Of a stretch of DNA of 64,000 bases, positions 28,001-41,182 are shown piece by piece. How positions within the stretch are numbered: the first letter of the stretch is position 1; each line of letters begins with the position of its first letter. The translations under genes and the position numbers were made by a program. The notes beneath the pieces are model-generated. The model had not been told where the DNA came from and searched no databases. It was given only the letters and a program-made list of their open reading frames with translations. This stretch comes from Ptiloglossa arizonensis (lineage: Eukaryota > Arthropoda > Insecta > Hymenoptera > Colletidae): assembly GCF_051014685.1 (NCBI RefSeq), contig NC_135052.1, positions 7,593,105-7,657,104 of the forward strand, in the 5' to 3' direction.

Positions 28001-28627
28001 AGATTTTCAGTACCTCCAGTTACTTTTGCTAATATTTATTTATAAAAATAAGAAAAATCATAATAAAAGAATCCATTATGAAAACATTAAATTTACATAT
28101 AAATCCATAGGGGTTTGTTTATTATTTATTAAGGTAAATGTCAATTTATTTGCTGCAGACATCATATAAAAAGCCTGGTCCTCCAACCCCCAGTAAAAAT
28201 GGAGGAAGAGCATCATTACAAGTAAGTCAGTTGTAATACTAATGTATTTGTACAAAAGTAAATATTACTTGATCTAAGTATCTATTTCTTATGTTTTCTC
28301 TAAAATTGAAGGTTAGTGATCTGAAGAGTCCAAGTTCAAGGATATTAAGAGAAAGAAATAAAGACAGAGCAACAACTACACCACGCACATTGAAAAGTCT
28401 ATTCACTTCAAAACGTCAAGACGAAGTAAGGATAAAAGATATTATTTAGTACTATATTCTATATTATATTACATCAAAATAATTTATTAGACTCAAATTT
28501 GTTTTAAATTTAAAAATTAACCATAAAACTATGTGCGATGTTATTTTAATAGAATGTTGCAGTAACACCAAGAGGTCGTAGGAGAAGTAGCATTTTCCGC
28601 AAATACCGTGGCACGAGTGATAGATAA
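22027..28627 (+). CDS. mud: Mushroom body defect (Mud), NuMA homologue
   Basis: Eleven exons join in phase to 1767 aa: 22027-22059, 22361-22449, 22593-22654, 22729-26873, 26949-27247, 27338-27516, 27594-27748, 27881-27970, 28159-28221, 28312-28425 and 28553-28627. Residues 1-150 form a Hook/CH-like head (ELEDGEFYKKLIELC, DYFGKMDQMD-type region). Residues about 160-1570 are a continuous Glu/Lys/Leu/Gln coiled coil, mostly from one 4.1 kb exon. The tail has an acidic motif (GYAFNAEDEEGEIFD) followed by KRNALCKPHLKSSYP and FTEEEIKTG. That tail closely resembles the LGN-binding part of vertebrate NuMA (RNRVCPPHLK, TDEEMKTG). The last 80 residues are basic. Family knowledge: Mud binds Pins and dynein at the cell cortex and orients the mitotic spindle; it also sits at spindle poles. 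The start is MKAWLQIMLEW in a tiny first coding exon. Confidence 0.92.
26874..26948 (+). other. mud: 75-nt mud intron that encodes a hydrophobic tail if retained
   Basis: The intron has gtaagc and ttacag borders. Reading through it in frame adds 20 residues, VSIYIIIGFIFGFIMICLFL, then a stop at 26934-26936. The tail is a good single-pass transmembrane helix. Membrane-tailed Mud isoforms have been described in Drosophila as far as I recall, so this may be a real alternative end. Confidence 0.5.
27772..27798. repeat. (TA)n microsatellite in a mud intron
   Basis: A run of about ten TA units followed by a T-tract in the intron after exon 27594-27748. Confidence 0.85.
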
Positions 28628-28656
28628 GAATAATCACGTAAGGCGAAGTATTTATA

Positions 28657-28689
<33 letters not shown>

Positions 28690-29623
28690 TTTGTAACTAT
28701 AATAGAACAACTATTTTTCCTAAATTCATTTTTTATATCAAGTTATATACGAATTGTACAGAAAAAAATAGAATTATAATGTTTTTAATAGTAGGCAATT
28801 TAAGTATACAAGAAAAATATATTCATAATTTATGCATTATAGTCATTTATTTAGACAATTCATTAAATAGTTTTATAGTAACAATAATATTTAAAAGTTT
28901 TGTTGATATAAAAACGCCAATGTTACGAAATGTATGGTACGTCATGTAATACAATATGGTGAACTCAAAAAAAAAATATGTGATTTTAAATAACAAAAAT
29001 ATTTTATAAGAATGTTTTAAAGAATACTTGTAGTAAATTCTCAACGTAAAATGAAACTCGATGATCGATCAGAAGTTCTGTTCTTTTATATTGTATATGT
29101 AGCTGATTGAATAAGTTCTATGTATTACATTATCTGAAACCTATTCAATCTGATACATGTATTATAAATGTATCACAAATCACCTCCTCTGGGAATACTT
29201 CCATCTTGGATGCAATGTATTCTTTTGTATTGTACTTCATTATTCGGAATCAGATTCCTATAACAAAGATGTTTCGTTATTTTAATGAAGAACTATAATG
29301 ATATAAAATTTCTTCAATTTCGAAATACTTTTTAATTTGGCAATACAGCTTATTAAATTAATATAATTTTATAATGGAATATTTTAAATTTTACTTTGCA
29401 GTATTAGTTTTCAATGATACTAGACGATGTTAAAAACAGATTTAATATATCAACGTTCGTAAAATAAATTTCGATTCTGTATTTAAAAATATTATAATTA
29501 AAAACGTATATCGTAATTTTTCTATATTAATCTTTTTAATTATAATTATATATACGAATTATAATTAAATAGTCATTACAAAAAACTAATGTATGATAAT
29601 TTTAGTATTATACATTTTATAAA
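28628..29623. other. mud 3' UTR facing the STAG 3' end
   Basis: The region follows the mud stop and precedes the likely STAG stop on the other strand. It starts with an (AAT)n microsatellite at about 28660-28686. Open frames here (up to 113 residues) are AT-driven and show no family features. The true last STAG exon or both 3' UTRs probably overlap here. Confidence 0.5.
28659..28687. repeat. (AAT)n microsatellite
   Basis: About nine near-perfect AAT units in the mud 3' UTR. Confidence 0.85.
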
Positions 29624-32600
29624 TTATACGTACGCGTTTCTCAATTGCAAATTATTATAACTTACCATGTATTGACCTTCTACATAGCGACCAGAATTTC
29701 TAGAGGTTCTTCTTAATTCTCTTGGTTCCGCATGGTCTTGACTTCTTCGCCTAAAATAAATAACTAACATCGTTACAAGCAATTCTGGGTCGATAAAAAA
29801 TATTTAAATCTCTTGAGTCAGGAAAATTGACTACTTACGACCTCGATTGAATCTGCAATGTCTTAAGTTTATTATCTATATCTTGAGAAGGACTGGTCGA
29901 TGCATCTTCAATGATTGCCGTTGGAGACGTCTGCATCTGTGTAGTATCGCTGGTTTCATAAAAGCCAGCAGCCCTAGATCCACGAGTTATTGATACTTTA
30001 TTAACGGCTAATCTGAAATAAAGATTCAAACTAATGGTACTACAAAAGGTGCATGACATTCAAATTTTACGAATACCATTTCTGACTACTTAAATGGAAT
30101 AGTTTTACATTATTTTTTCGTTTAATATTCTTTAAAATGATTTCTTTATATACAAATAAAAATCTATGTTTAATCTACTCAGGAAGAAGACAACTTAAAA
30201 ATATAAAATATAGAATGATATAAGTTACTCACTGGTGTTTCCTTGGACCGCGTTTCTTCTTGTGTTTGCTGAAAGAACAAGTTTTTATTGATGGAAATTC
30301 GTCGGAGCTAATTTCATAAGTAAAGGGACAAAAATTTGATATTAAGTAACTCTTCGTACTTTCACACGCATGGTCCATGTGATACGACATACACATATAT
30401 TACAGAATTACACTTCACGTACATACGTATTATTGCATTCCGTCACTACATCCGAAGGAACAATAAAGTATCCGAGCAAAATTCGTAGAATTAACCCAGG
30501 TATTAACAAACCAAATACCTAGAAACATGTCTAGAATATTGCGGTGATTATAGAGAACGGCGTGTTAAAAAATACAAAATGTAAGAATTCGATGATAAGC
30601 AGGAAATGTAAAATGATGGGTTAATTCTGTCACATTTCCTGCAAATTTCAAGAAGAAAAAAGCTGTACAAAGTGCAGCATAACTTAATCGCTATGGATTT
30701 AAAATTTTGATAAAGCAGGATTCAGGAACTTATGGGAGAAGAGGGTCTTATTTTAATTAATATCACATGTTCATCGTATCTATTACCAATTTGTATATTA
30801 TCAATATATAAACAGAATACAAAGTATTTTAGACTTACTTGCTTTTAAGTTCTTAGGTTCAACAGAACACACATCGTTCTCTATGTACTTTTTTGTCAGG
30901 CGTTCCAAAAATATTATCGTTTCATTATTTCAACAATATTATTATTGTGCATTTTTATCTTATTTTCCTTATACTAGTTTATAGAAGGTGAGTTGCTTTA
31001 AAAGTAGGAACCAAGAACAATAGATTTCATTGATTCCTTATACAACTTGACAATATTACATATATATTCTTGTTAATTCCTTACACTAGTTTGAAAGTTG
31101 ATTTTAAAACAGGCACCAAGAACAATAGACCTCATCAATTCCTTATACAATTTTTGCCCCTTATATGATTACATATATTATATATTTTGCTAAAAAGTCT
31201 AATTCTTAGCTTGAATAACGATCAGGTAGCCTGCAACAAGCGATTCATAAAAGATTACTACCCATGCGAACACAACAGATTTATGATGTACGTAAAGACG
31301 CCAATGGTAATAAGTATTTATGAATAAATTAAGCACAAGCATGCAATTAGATGATAAAAGGGGAAACCACTATTATTTAAAGAATATTTCATTTTTAAGG
31401 ATCTCTCAAATGATTAAACAATTAAAACTTAATATACACAGAATAAAAATTAAAATATTAATATGCTGACAATATGCTGCACTGCAAATCATATCACAAA
31501 TAATATTCTCACATAAAATACTTTTCACAAATTGATAAAATTATTTGCTTTGCAACTTTAAATATTTTATGTTTAATTTAAGATATTTTCTACATTTTCA
31601 ATGCTTGATAGTAATATGACGTCTTACAGTAACAGATACAATTTAGTAAAGCATGTAGTACAAAGCAATAACACAAGATAAAATACAGCAAGGAGAAAAA
31701 TAGTTTTATTAGTAATTACACTACTGATAATACGGATTTGTTTTAGCATTCAACAATATTACAGTGCAATGTTAATAATAGTGAAAGAAATGTGCACATT
31801 ACATGTGAATTAAAATAACTACGTAAGCATGTAACTATAGTAACTAAATTTGCAATACTAAAACTATCTTAAGTGTTCATCATTCATAGCATAAATTATA
31901 TTTTCAAAGCAAAAAAAAGCTTGCTATTTTAATCTACATTTAAAATTGTAGATTAATAAGACTTCATTAGACTTTTATGAAGTATTACATATAGCGATTA
32001 CTTGCAAGTATGTAACTGTTCTACTTTTATAATGATTTCAATAAATAAAATGTAAGGAATATATTACTCTGTATTAGTTTAGTGTGAACACCCAACTCAC
32101 CCCGAAAATTCATGATCAGAACCTTCTTCAGGCTCATCTACTTCTTCTTCTTCTGTAAAGATTTTTGATAATTAATAACTACGTTTTAATGTAAACAAAA
32201 AATTCAAGATTGTACATGAATAAAAATATATTAAAGTTTAAAAAATGAATCTTTGAAAATTCCAATTCAAGTATGTGGATTTGCACTTTTTAAATTCGTA
32301 TAAAATATATCAACGTACCAGCTAAATGATCCTTTTTACGTCTCGTGTAAGCACGTTTACTTGTTACTGGAACTTGATCTGTTTCGCCGTGTAAAAGACT
32401 GTTTCTGTACAAAAGTAAAGGTTGCCAATCCTCTCCCCGCGAGGAAGGCATTCCAGCTTGTAGTCTTCTATCGAGGAAATTTAATCTACAATATAAATAT
32501 AAAAATTAGTTATAATAAAAATAAAAGTAATATAGAAAGTTGCAAATAAAAATTTTACTTACACGACACGTTTATCTTGTTTAAGAAGTTTATTTGTGAA

Positions 32601-35133
32601 TTCAGATAAAATTTCAAGGAAAGATAAATTTGGTGGTGGACCAGTAGGATCTTGTTCTATACCGTCTGGTGGAGTGATTGCGAAAAGAACACCCGCTCGA
32701 TGTAAAGCAGTAATGGCTTCACGATTTTTTACCGCATCCAAGCCAAACGATAAAGCAAATCGTTTTGCGAGTTCCTGAAATATGTCCAATACCAACATGA
32801 ATTTGTATCTGTACATGTATATTCAATCTTATGATGATATAATTAGATGCAAACCTTTATAGCAGTAAATTCTTCACTGTTTCTATTCACTTTGCCTTTC
32901 TCAGCTACTATTTCATTATACAAAATATTCAAACTGTGTTGCATAGTCAAAGCACAATTTGTTTTATTAATATCTCTAGCCTTCCCTAGTGTAGTTTTAA
33001 TAATATCGCCATAATCATTGTAATATTTTACATAATGTTTGAACACATCCGCTGCTGCTTTTGTGGGTATCATATTATATACAATTAACTTGCAATAACC
33101 CGCCAAAAAGTTTCTTCTTTTATGCAACTCTTCAATCTTTGAATGTTCATCATGTTCATCTATAAATACAAAATGTGTACATTAGGTTAATCAACTATTT
33201 TTCACACAAAGATTCGCAAGAAAGGTATCATCAATCACATACCATCTTCTTCTTCAAAAAATACGTATTCCTGTATAAACCGATTAAGCATATTTTGCAT
33301 TGCTTGATCAGGTTCATATACTAACTGATGCATCAAAGGATTAGAATGAGTTGTCAATTGATTACAAAAAACTACCAATAAATCACATATTGTATTGTAC
33401 GCTTCTTCTCTTAAAATTGGTGGAGAAGGCTGAAAAAATATTAACAAATATTATGTACTATTTACGTGATATATCAATAAAGATATTTAGAACAAAAATA
33501 AAGTAATTACCGCGCCGGTTCCATCACCGCTAACAAAGTGACGCATGGAACCCATAAAAGAATGTAAACGTTCCTTCAATTGTCGACATTCATCTTCACC
33601 TCGATTTCCAGAATCTACAGATTCCATGAGGTGATTTTGTCCCCACAGAATTGCAAAGAAACACGCACTTATGCAATACTTAACTGCCTCATGCGGTAAA
33701 CACCTGTAATGAAATTTATTGTTTGAGAACCTGATATTTCTATGTATTCGAAAATTTTATATGCATGATATACATAATATTAGTACTTAGATGGATCTTT
33801 AGCATCTTCGATATCCTTATACAAAGAATCCCATATTCCCCACGGATTCATATTGTGACAAGAATAAAATATTGAAACTTTCTTAAGAGATTGTACAACA
33901 TTGAAAATTTCATCTTCATCTGGTTCTTCATCTCCTTCTATTAAATTTCTATATTCATCGATAGCTTCTTTATATTTATTTACAATAGAATCGATTAATG
34001 TTGAGCGTGCTACGTCACACCTACATTGAGACATGTTAAATATTAAATATTTATTTACTTTAAGGTATATTCACAATATAGAGTTACACAATTTTACCTG
34101 GTGAAAATAGCGTGCCCCTCTATGCACATATGTTCCAATGTTTTCGCGGCTGTATCCAAAACTTCAGTATCGTGCATTTTTTCTACAATTGTCTGAATCT
34201 TATTTAATAATGAGTCCAAGTTTTGTTCTTGTCGAGATTTGGTATAGATATCCAGATCAAAGTATTGAGGAATAGCAAGTAAATTTGCAAGCTTCTCAGG
34301 ATCTGCTCTATATTTGTCAAGTAAAAGAGGTAGTGTTTGTATAAAATGTTCGGTCAATCGTTGTTTATCATCATGAACTTGTTTCATTTCTTTTGCCGAC
34401 AAAATCTTTCTAGTTGGTCCGCGACCAACTGGAGCTTCGCCTATTTTGAAAATTAAAGTAAGTTTCATTTACTATACAACTTAATGAAAACAAATGCAAA
34501 ACCGAAAACTTACCTGTAGCAGCCTGCTTTATACAACAAACCATTAATTCAATCAAAGATGTTTCTTTTTGATTATCTAAAGCTTCTTCCTCAGGTCCAG
34601 CCTCTTCCAATAATAAATCTGTCATACATTCCCAATCTTTCATCATTTGATTTGTTTCAATCAAAGAATCTACCAAATATGCTCCGTGTTCATGAAGCTC
34701 CGATTCAATAAAAAATAAAACAAGATCTCGAATAAGTGGTGTATTCGGCAGACGCTTTTTTCCACGCTTAGTCTTCACACCTGCTACTGCTTCATCATCA
34801 GGTCGGAATAATCGTTCGTTTAAAAATTCACCTGCTGCCTGTGCAACAGCACGGTGAGAAGAATAAACAAGTTCGTACACGTGCTCGCAATCTTTGTCAG
34901 TAAGAATTTCCCTATGGTGCTTTAAAATTGAGATAACAAGTTTGACAGCTTGCACTGCTACATCATATTCTTTGTCCAATGTCATTGCAACAATTCTATC
35001 TTTAAATTTACTTGTAAAAAGTTCAAGTTTAGTTTTTAATTCTTCTGATGCATACAATGGTTGCAGTGCTTGAAGACACTTTAATCGAACTTCACCAACT
35101 TTATCATGTAATGTCCAACCTGTGAAATTACAT

Positions 35134-35171
<38 letters not shown>

Positions 35172-36978
35172 ATATTGTATTGTGAACAAATTTTAATGTT
35201 GAAAAAACCATATTAACCTATGTATTTTAAATAAGAATCATCTAAAAAGTTTTGATGAAATTTTTTCATCCAGACTCCAATTTCTGCCATACAAATTGCA
35301 CGTATTTCTGGTAATGTATCTCTATAACGATGTACAAATACAGATTTGAACATATATGTAAGCATATTTTTAATTTCGTCCATATTTTCTTCAAGTTCTT
35401 TTCGTTTGGCCATTAATGATTCAAGCCTATCTGCAGCTCTTTTCTCTCTAGCTTTTTGTCTTTCAGCTTCATATTGTCGTTGTGTATTATCCAAATTTAT
35501 TGATACAGTCAAAGCAACATCTACTAATGCAGTCATAAGTTTCATAGCTGTAAATGATATTAATATTATATTCTTAAGTACATAAATGTGTATATAAGTA
35601 TATAAAAGTATGTATATCTTACCAGCAAGTGTGGCTGTGTGCCTAAAAGCTCTTACTTGTGAATCCGAAAGACCAGTTAATAATGAAATTACATTATCCA
35701 TTAAAAACTGATCATAAATTATTGAATACTGACATTGTCGAACTAAAATCTGAACAAATTCACAAAAATTTGCACGGAATTTCTTCCATTGTTGTCCAGT
35801 CATTATTAATGGATATTCTCCACTTTCCTATATTATGAATTATTATTTAATTAAAGATGATAAACATCTATTCAAAAAAACAATATTAACATACTTCATC
35901 AAATTCTTCAGTCATTTTTCGTATTATTGCCACATGTTCCATTGTTGCTTGCATCTCAGAAGTAATGCGACCTTTGCAACCACTTGCATTAATGAAAAAT
36001 TGCATTAGCATTAGAAGAGCATTTTCTCTATTACTTTTATACTTTTCTATCCAGTCATCAACAATAGTCTACAAATAAAAACAATATGAAAAGAAATATA
36101 ATTTTCAAATTTGTTGCATTATTCTTTATATTTGAAAATATTATATCAAAAATTATTTTAAACATTCACAGATGACATACAGTCAGTGAAGAACGATTAT
36201 TCCTGATGACATAATAAAGACTAGCCTCATCTTCTAAACTATGTGAATGATGAGTTCGCTTTCCACGTCCACGTCCACCACCTCCTCTTCCTCTACTACT
36301 AGTAGTTGGAATGTAGTCTGTATCTATTTCTTTATATTTTGGTTGCTGTATTAGCCCTCCTACAAATAATAATTGTTACTTATAACAGTTAATTACAAAT
36401 ATAATATCACTCTAAAACATACCACGTAATCTAGCACGTGTATTCCTTGTAATCCTCATATTCGTTGGAGTTGCTGGTGTCATTGGTTGTTCAAATTGAG
36501 ATTGATTTTCAAAATTTCCTGTTTGTTCTTGATATTGATGCTGTGACGTACCAGGTGAACTATAGCTTTCAGATGAATAATGTTCAGGGCTAAATGAAAA
36601 TAATTCGATGAAATTTATCAATATTATATGCATTTTCTAAAAGTACAAAATGCTTATAATGTTTAAAATAGCTATAATATAGCTTAAAATAATGAATATT
36701 TAACATTGTAAAAATATACAAATCAAAGCTCAATATGTTTAAATTTATGTGTAAAAATATAGAACAACATCATAAGTAAATGTACAACATTGTATTTACG
36801 TTGGATTATGTATAGGTGTTTGAGGTGCTTGACTATATGGTGCATAAGTAGAATAAGATTCATTTGCTTCTCCTCCAGAGTTATCATTCATGGGAGTCAT
36901 TGGAGTCATTGGTGCCTCATACTCCGGAGGTACTGGATCATCCATACGTATTCGTTTACCTCCTCTTCTGTGCATCAT
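29624..36978 (-). CDS. SA: Stromalin / STAG cohesin subunit (SA)
   Basis: Eighteen exons join in phase, 1276 aa up to 29666: 36978-36800, 36589-36423, 36359-36181, 36068-35895, 35827-35623, 35547-35218, 35119-34514, 34440-34098, 34020-33787, 33703-33511, 33429-33243, 33159-32855, 32774-32563, 32485-32319, 32152-32101, 30268-30233, 30012-29839 and 29750-29666. The N-terminus is a Pro/Gly-rich basic tail with an [13 protein letters not shown] patch. STAG core sequence starts near residue 160. The stromalin conserved domain lies at about 385-475 ([36 protein letters not shown]). HEAT-type helices continue to about 1100, with YRNSLL near 1125. Family knowledge: STAG binds Rad21 and CTCF-like factors in the cohesin ring. 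The last exon ends in a consensus donor at 29665. Read-through would add 13 residues and stop at 29624; otherwise a further exon lies in the mud 3' region. Confidence 0.9.
30966..31191. repeat. Diverged tandem duplication in a STAG intron
   Basis: Two roughly 105-115 bp copies (30966-31068 and 31077-31191) lie in the 1.8 kb STAG intron. Both contain the words TCCTTA-ACTAGTTT, then ACCAAGAACAATAGA, then TTCCTTATACAA, then ATTACATATAT, in the same order. Neither copy is open as protein on the minus strand. Confidence 0.7.
35128..35165. repeat. (TA)n microsatellite in a STAG intron
   Basis: A run of TA dinucleotides inside the intron between exons 35547-35218 and 35119-34514. Confidence 0.85.
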
Positions 36979-37921
36979 TTTGTGCCTCTTCTTTTATTAT
37001 TATCCCTACAAAAGAAATATCCTGTAAATTTAATGAATACAAAAATCTGATATTTCATAGCAGAATTTGTAAACAAGTGAAATTTTTGTCTGTTTCGAAC
37101 CTGTAAGAAACTCCCCGGTAAGTGCGGGGATTAGGGACACTCACGAAGCCTTACGTTTCTATAATTTGTAACTACATTTAATTAAAATGTTTATTCTGTT
37201 CAATAAAATTGAAAAACCACATTGATAGAATTCTTCAAATAACCCCGGCTTCTTGCAAATATTTGTAGTTGGTCTTACAATGCATACAGCTATTCACCAA
37301 TAAACATGGTTATTGGTTACTTGTCAAAATATAAAATAAAACGGACCAATAAGAAAAACGAAACATATTGTGATTAATTTTTGAACTATATTTACAGGAT
37401 TAAATTTTACGCGCGATGTTTTCCTCGTGAATTAAAAAAAATAACATTTAACAAAAATGGATAATACGTTTGAATTCCGATATATTGTAAAACGCGTTAA
37501 AGTAGCATTCGTCCTATAGGTGAATAATCATCTATAGATTCAAACTGCTTTAACTTCAACGTTTCTTACGATAAAAAAACTTAACGTGTTTTACTACTTT
37601 TTTTGTAAAATCAACATTACAACCACCATTCATACGATATTGTTATAAAATAATTTTTGGTGGAAAAATCGCATACATGAAAATTGGTTTGCTTCGATTT
37701 AAATTACAAGTTGCACGTGCTGCGTAGAAGGCAATCTATTATCGCTAGTGAAATAATCTGTGGTTAACGGCCTTTGTGTGGGGATGGGAGGCGTGACTAG
37801 AGATAAAGTTATCAAATCACGACGAAGATTCGTCACAAAATATAAACGAATTTTCAAATAGCACTTCGTCAAGCTGAGCTCTTAAACATACGCGCTTTCT
37901 CTGCGATTTGTCAAAAGTACA
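36979..37921. promoter_or_regulatory. Divergent promoter region of STAG and NECAP
   Basis: The start codons of STAG (minus) and NECAP (plus) are 943 bp apart and face away from each other. The stretch 37720-37915 is richer in GC than its surroundings and probably carries the NECAP start site. An acceptor-like or donor-like stretch near 37100 (ctgtaagaaac on the minus side) suggests a STAG 5' UTR intron. No coding potential is seen. Confidence 0.45.
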
Positions 37922-39276
37922 ATGGATTCGTACGAAAGTGTATTACTTGTCAAGTCTGAAGTATTTGTGTTTAAAATACCTCCAAGGTCAACGAATAGGG
38001 GTTATCGGTATGATTGATTCTTTTTGATAATATTTTCTACAGAAATATTTAATCTTCGTGTAAGAATAGTGCATAAAAATGTATGGTTATATATAATATT
38101 TCTTACACTATTGTCAAGAGAACTTAATACCGTGTATTTTTCATTACTCTCAATTTCATACGATTAATACATCAGCAAAAGTTATACCGGAAATTAATGA
38201 AAGAATGACATATTATTGTTACATCTGGAACACAATGCAGTCAAATTTTAATCTGTGTAATACTTTGTAGACTTTCAGAAGAATTTAACTCTAAATTATT
38301 ACAATCTTATAATTTTTCGAAATTTTTGATAAATTTTACATATCTTAAAATAATATACCTTATTTTAATTCCATTAAACGAGAAAATGTATTTATCTTGA
38401 AACAGCATAAAAAGTATTATTTTCCTTTAGAATAATATGAAGAACAAAGTATACATCTATTATTATTTATATTTTGATGTAGAAGATAACAATTGACTTT
38501 GTGTATTTTTATAGAGCAGCTGATTGGAATCTTGACGAACCATCATGGACTGGTCGTATGCGTCTTGTATCCCAAGGAGATTCAATAACTATAAAGCTTG
38601 AAGATAAGGTGACTGGGGATTTATTTGCAGAATGTCCAATTGAACAATATCCAGGAATTTCAGTTGAATCAGTCACAGATTCTTCTCGTTATTTTGTTTT
38701 GAGAATTCAAAATGAAAATGGACGATCAGCCTTTATTGGTGTTGGATTTTTGGACAGATCGGATAGTTTTGATTTAAATGTTGCACTTCAAGATCATTTT
38801 AAATGGCTTAAAAATCAAGAACAGATAGAAAAGGAAAAAGATAAACCAAAACAAGAGTTGGATCTTAGATTCAAAGAAGGAGAGACAATAAAAATCAATA
38901 TGAAAATTACTGTAAGATCATTTAATTATAATACGAATATAAGTACATAATATATTTATATATATAAGTATTCAAATGCTATGATTAAAGAAAAAATAAT
39001 ATAGTTAATTCTGTTATATAGAAAAAAGATGGCAGTGAAGTTTCTTCTAAAGCAAAGCAACGTACCACTCCAGGTATAGGTTTACCTCCTCCACCAGGTG
39101 GTGTAAAAATTGCGCCGCCACCTGCAAAAACACCAACATCATCACCCGCACATAAACCTGTTCAGAGTCAAAATCAAACAACAAGTTCAGAGTGGGGAGA
39201 ATTTGCTAGTGCATCGCAACAACCTCCAGCTCAACAATCACCGACAGTAGGCAATGCCAGTTGGGTGCAATTTTAA
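37922..39276 (+). CDS. NECAP: NECAP, adaptin-ear-binding coat-associated protein
   Basis: Three exons, 37922-38007, 38515-38911 and 39022-39276, join in phase to 245 aa. The start reads [20 protein letters not shown]. Residues 1-133 form the conserved NECAP PH-like domain ([42 protein letters not shown]). A Pro-rich linker (GLPPPPGG) follows, then an EWGEF motif and the C-terminal tetrapeptide WVQF. Family knowledge: the PH-like domain binds AP-2 and other endocytic partners, and WxxF motifs at the C-terminus bind adaptin ears. The protein regulates clathrin-mediated endocytosis. All expected landmarks are intact. It is slightly shorter than human NECAP1 (275 aa), mainly in the linker. Confidence 0.95.
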
Positions 39277-41182
39277 CTTCTTACAAATTGTATTAAAATT
39301 TAGTCTAGCTGTGCTGTAGAATTGTAGGCTATGCATACATATATTAATTTGTATGTTACTGTGTGCACATGTATTTTCACATGTATGCATATAGATATCT
39401 TTTAAGGGTAATTATTGACAAAGATGTTTCTATGTATATAGTAAATTAAGTACAATATTTTTAGAACATAACTTTTACTGTATTATAACATAATATTTAT
39501 AAATTTTTATAAATTTCTGTTTTGATTCAGTTGCAAAATTAGTTGAATAGAATGGATTTACATGTATGAATTAAAAATCTGATACATGTTCTCATTTAAA
39601 TAGAAGAACATACAAAAATAATTGAAAGCCTGAAAACTTTTTATTCAAGATTTAGAACATATTTGTCTATCAAAATTGTTACTGTTTTGTTTTACATCAA
39701 GTTGAAATAAGGGATTTATCACAGCATTATAATTTAACTTTTGCTTCTTGCCAGTTGTTACTACTTGTATTAGTAGTAAAAAAGATGTACATACAATTAC
39801 AATTCTCATTTAAATAAATTATAACAAAAATGAGTGTAATACTCATATTTTTTATATAAGTAGGTATGAGATAAGTTTAGTGCCTTATACAGATTTGTCT
39901 TTAAAAGTTGAGTAACCTGAATTATAAAAGCAGGCAATGAACACACTGAATGAATAAAAAGTAATACAAGTTTATGATACTCAAACATAAGATTCTATTA
40001 GTAATACAAATTTTGATTATTAGCACAGTATTAAACATAAAATTCAATGCAAATGGTCACAGTATTTTCTATTACATGGATACATTCTTTGTTAAAACCC
40101 TTAAAGGAATATAAATTACATATGGTGTATGCAATTTTCTGCAGTATGCAGTCTTAGTTAATATTCGTTTCCGGTGTTTGTACATAAAACAAAAATTAAA
40201 GAGGCTAATGCTGAGATAAGGCCTAATTCTATGGGTGTTTAAAATTGTTAAATTAGGTTTGAATTTTTTATCAATTTTTCGATTGATTTTGCAGGTTTAA
40301 AATAAGATTTTGTCATTTTTGTTCTACTACCCAGTTATACCATCAAATATAAGATTTTTGTATTGTATTTTCGTATTTTTAAGAATACTTTAAAAGCTTC
40401 TTTTACACGGGTATAAATTTCAATTAAATATTTGTTTAATTAATGAATATTTAGAAAAAAGCTTGTAAAAATTATGTGCTAAAATGCATAAAAAATAAAC
40501 ATAGGTAAAACACTGTTGTTTTACATTTAAAGATATTGTTATATAAATACTAAGAAAAAATATTATTATTGTATTCAATGAACATAGAGAATAATCTATA
40601 TTCAAAATAATGAAAGAATAAATTTGTTACATATCTTTATTTGCAAAAGGAAGTTAAATGTTTCATGTATATATTAAAAATAATTATCTAAAAATGATAT
40701 TAAATCATGAATTGCATGACTGTAAATTATATACAGATGTAAAAGTTAGATCTTCTCTCGTGAATAGAATAAGTGAAGGAATTACTTATTTACTTTAGTG
40801 TCATTGTACATTGTAAATGATGCTAAGTAATGTTGTTAATAATATCTATGTTAATAATTAGCATAACGATGAAAATATGTTGTAATTCCACAATTACATT
40901 CCGTTCTTAACTTATAAAGAAATTATTACATGGTGCGCGCGTGCGCGAACACAAACACACACACTATACACATAGTGCAGTTTTTCTTGTCGCGGTAAAT
41001 GAAAAATGCTGTTGTTTTGTATTGTATATTTTCATTTGTAGATATAATAAATTGCATAATTATTAATACACTAAATAATTATTAAAAATCATATTACAAA
41101 TAATACTTTGTAGACAGATAAATGATAACAGCAGCTGAAAATTTTAGTCTATCACAAGATTATTAATTTTCTTAGTAAATAA
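39277..41182. other. Convergent 3' region of NECAP and the TPR gene
   Basis: This 1.9 kb AT-rich block holds the NECAP 3' UTR (plus) and that of the TPR protein (minus). A short GC/CA-rich dinucleotide tract lies at about 40932-40968. Open frames are 60 residues or less. I see no additional gene. Confidence 0.55.

Noticed and set aside
30842..30925. Minus-strand open stretch reading [20 protein letters not shown] before a gtaagt donor
   Set aside because: Its phase-1 end does not fit the next STAG exon (30268-30233), which needs phase 2, and joining it would create a stop. The exon at 32152-32101 fits exactly.
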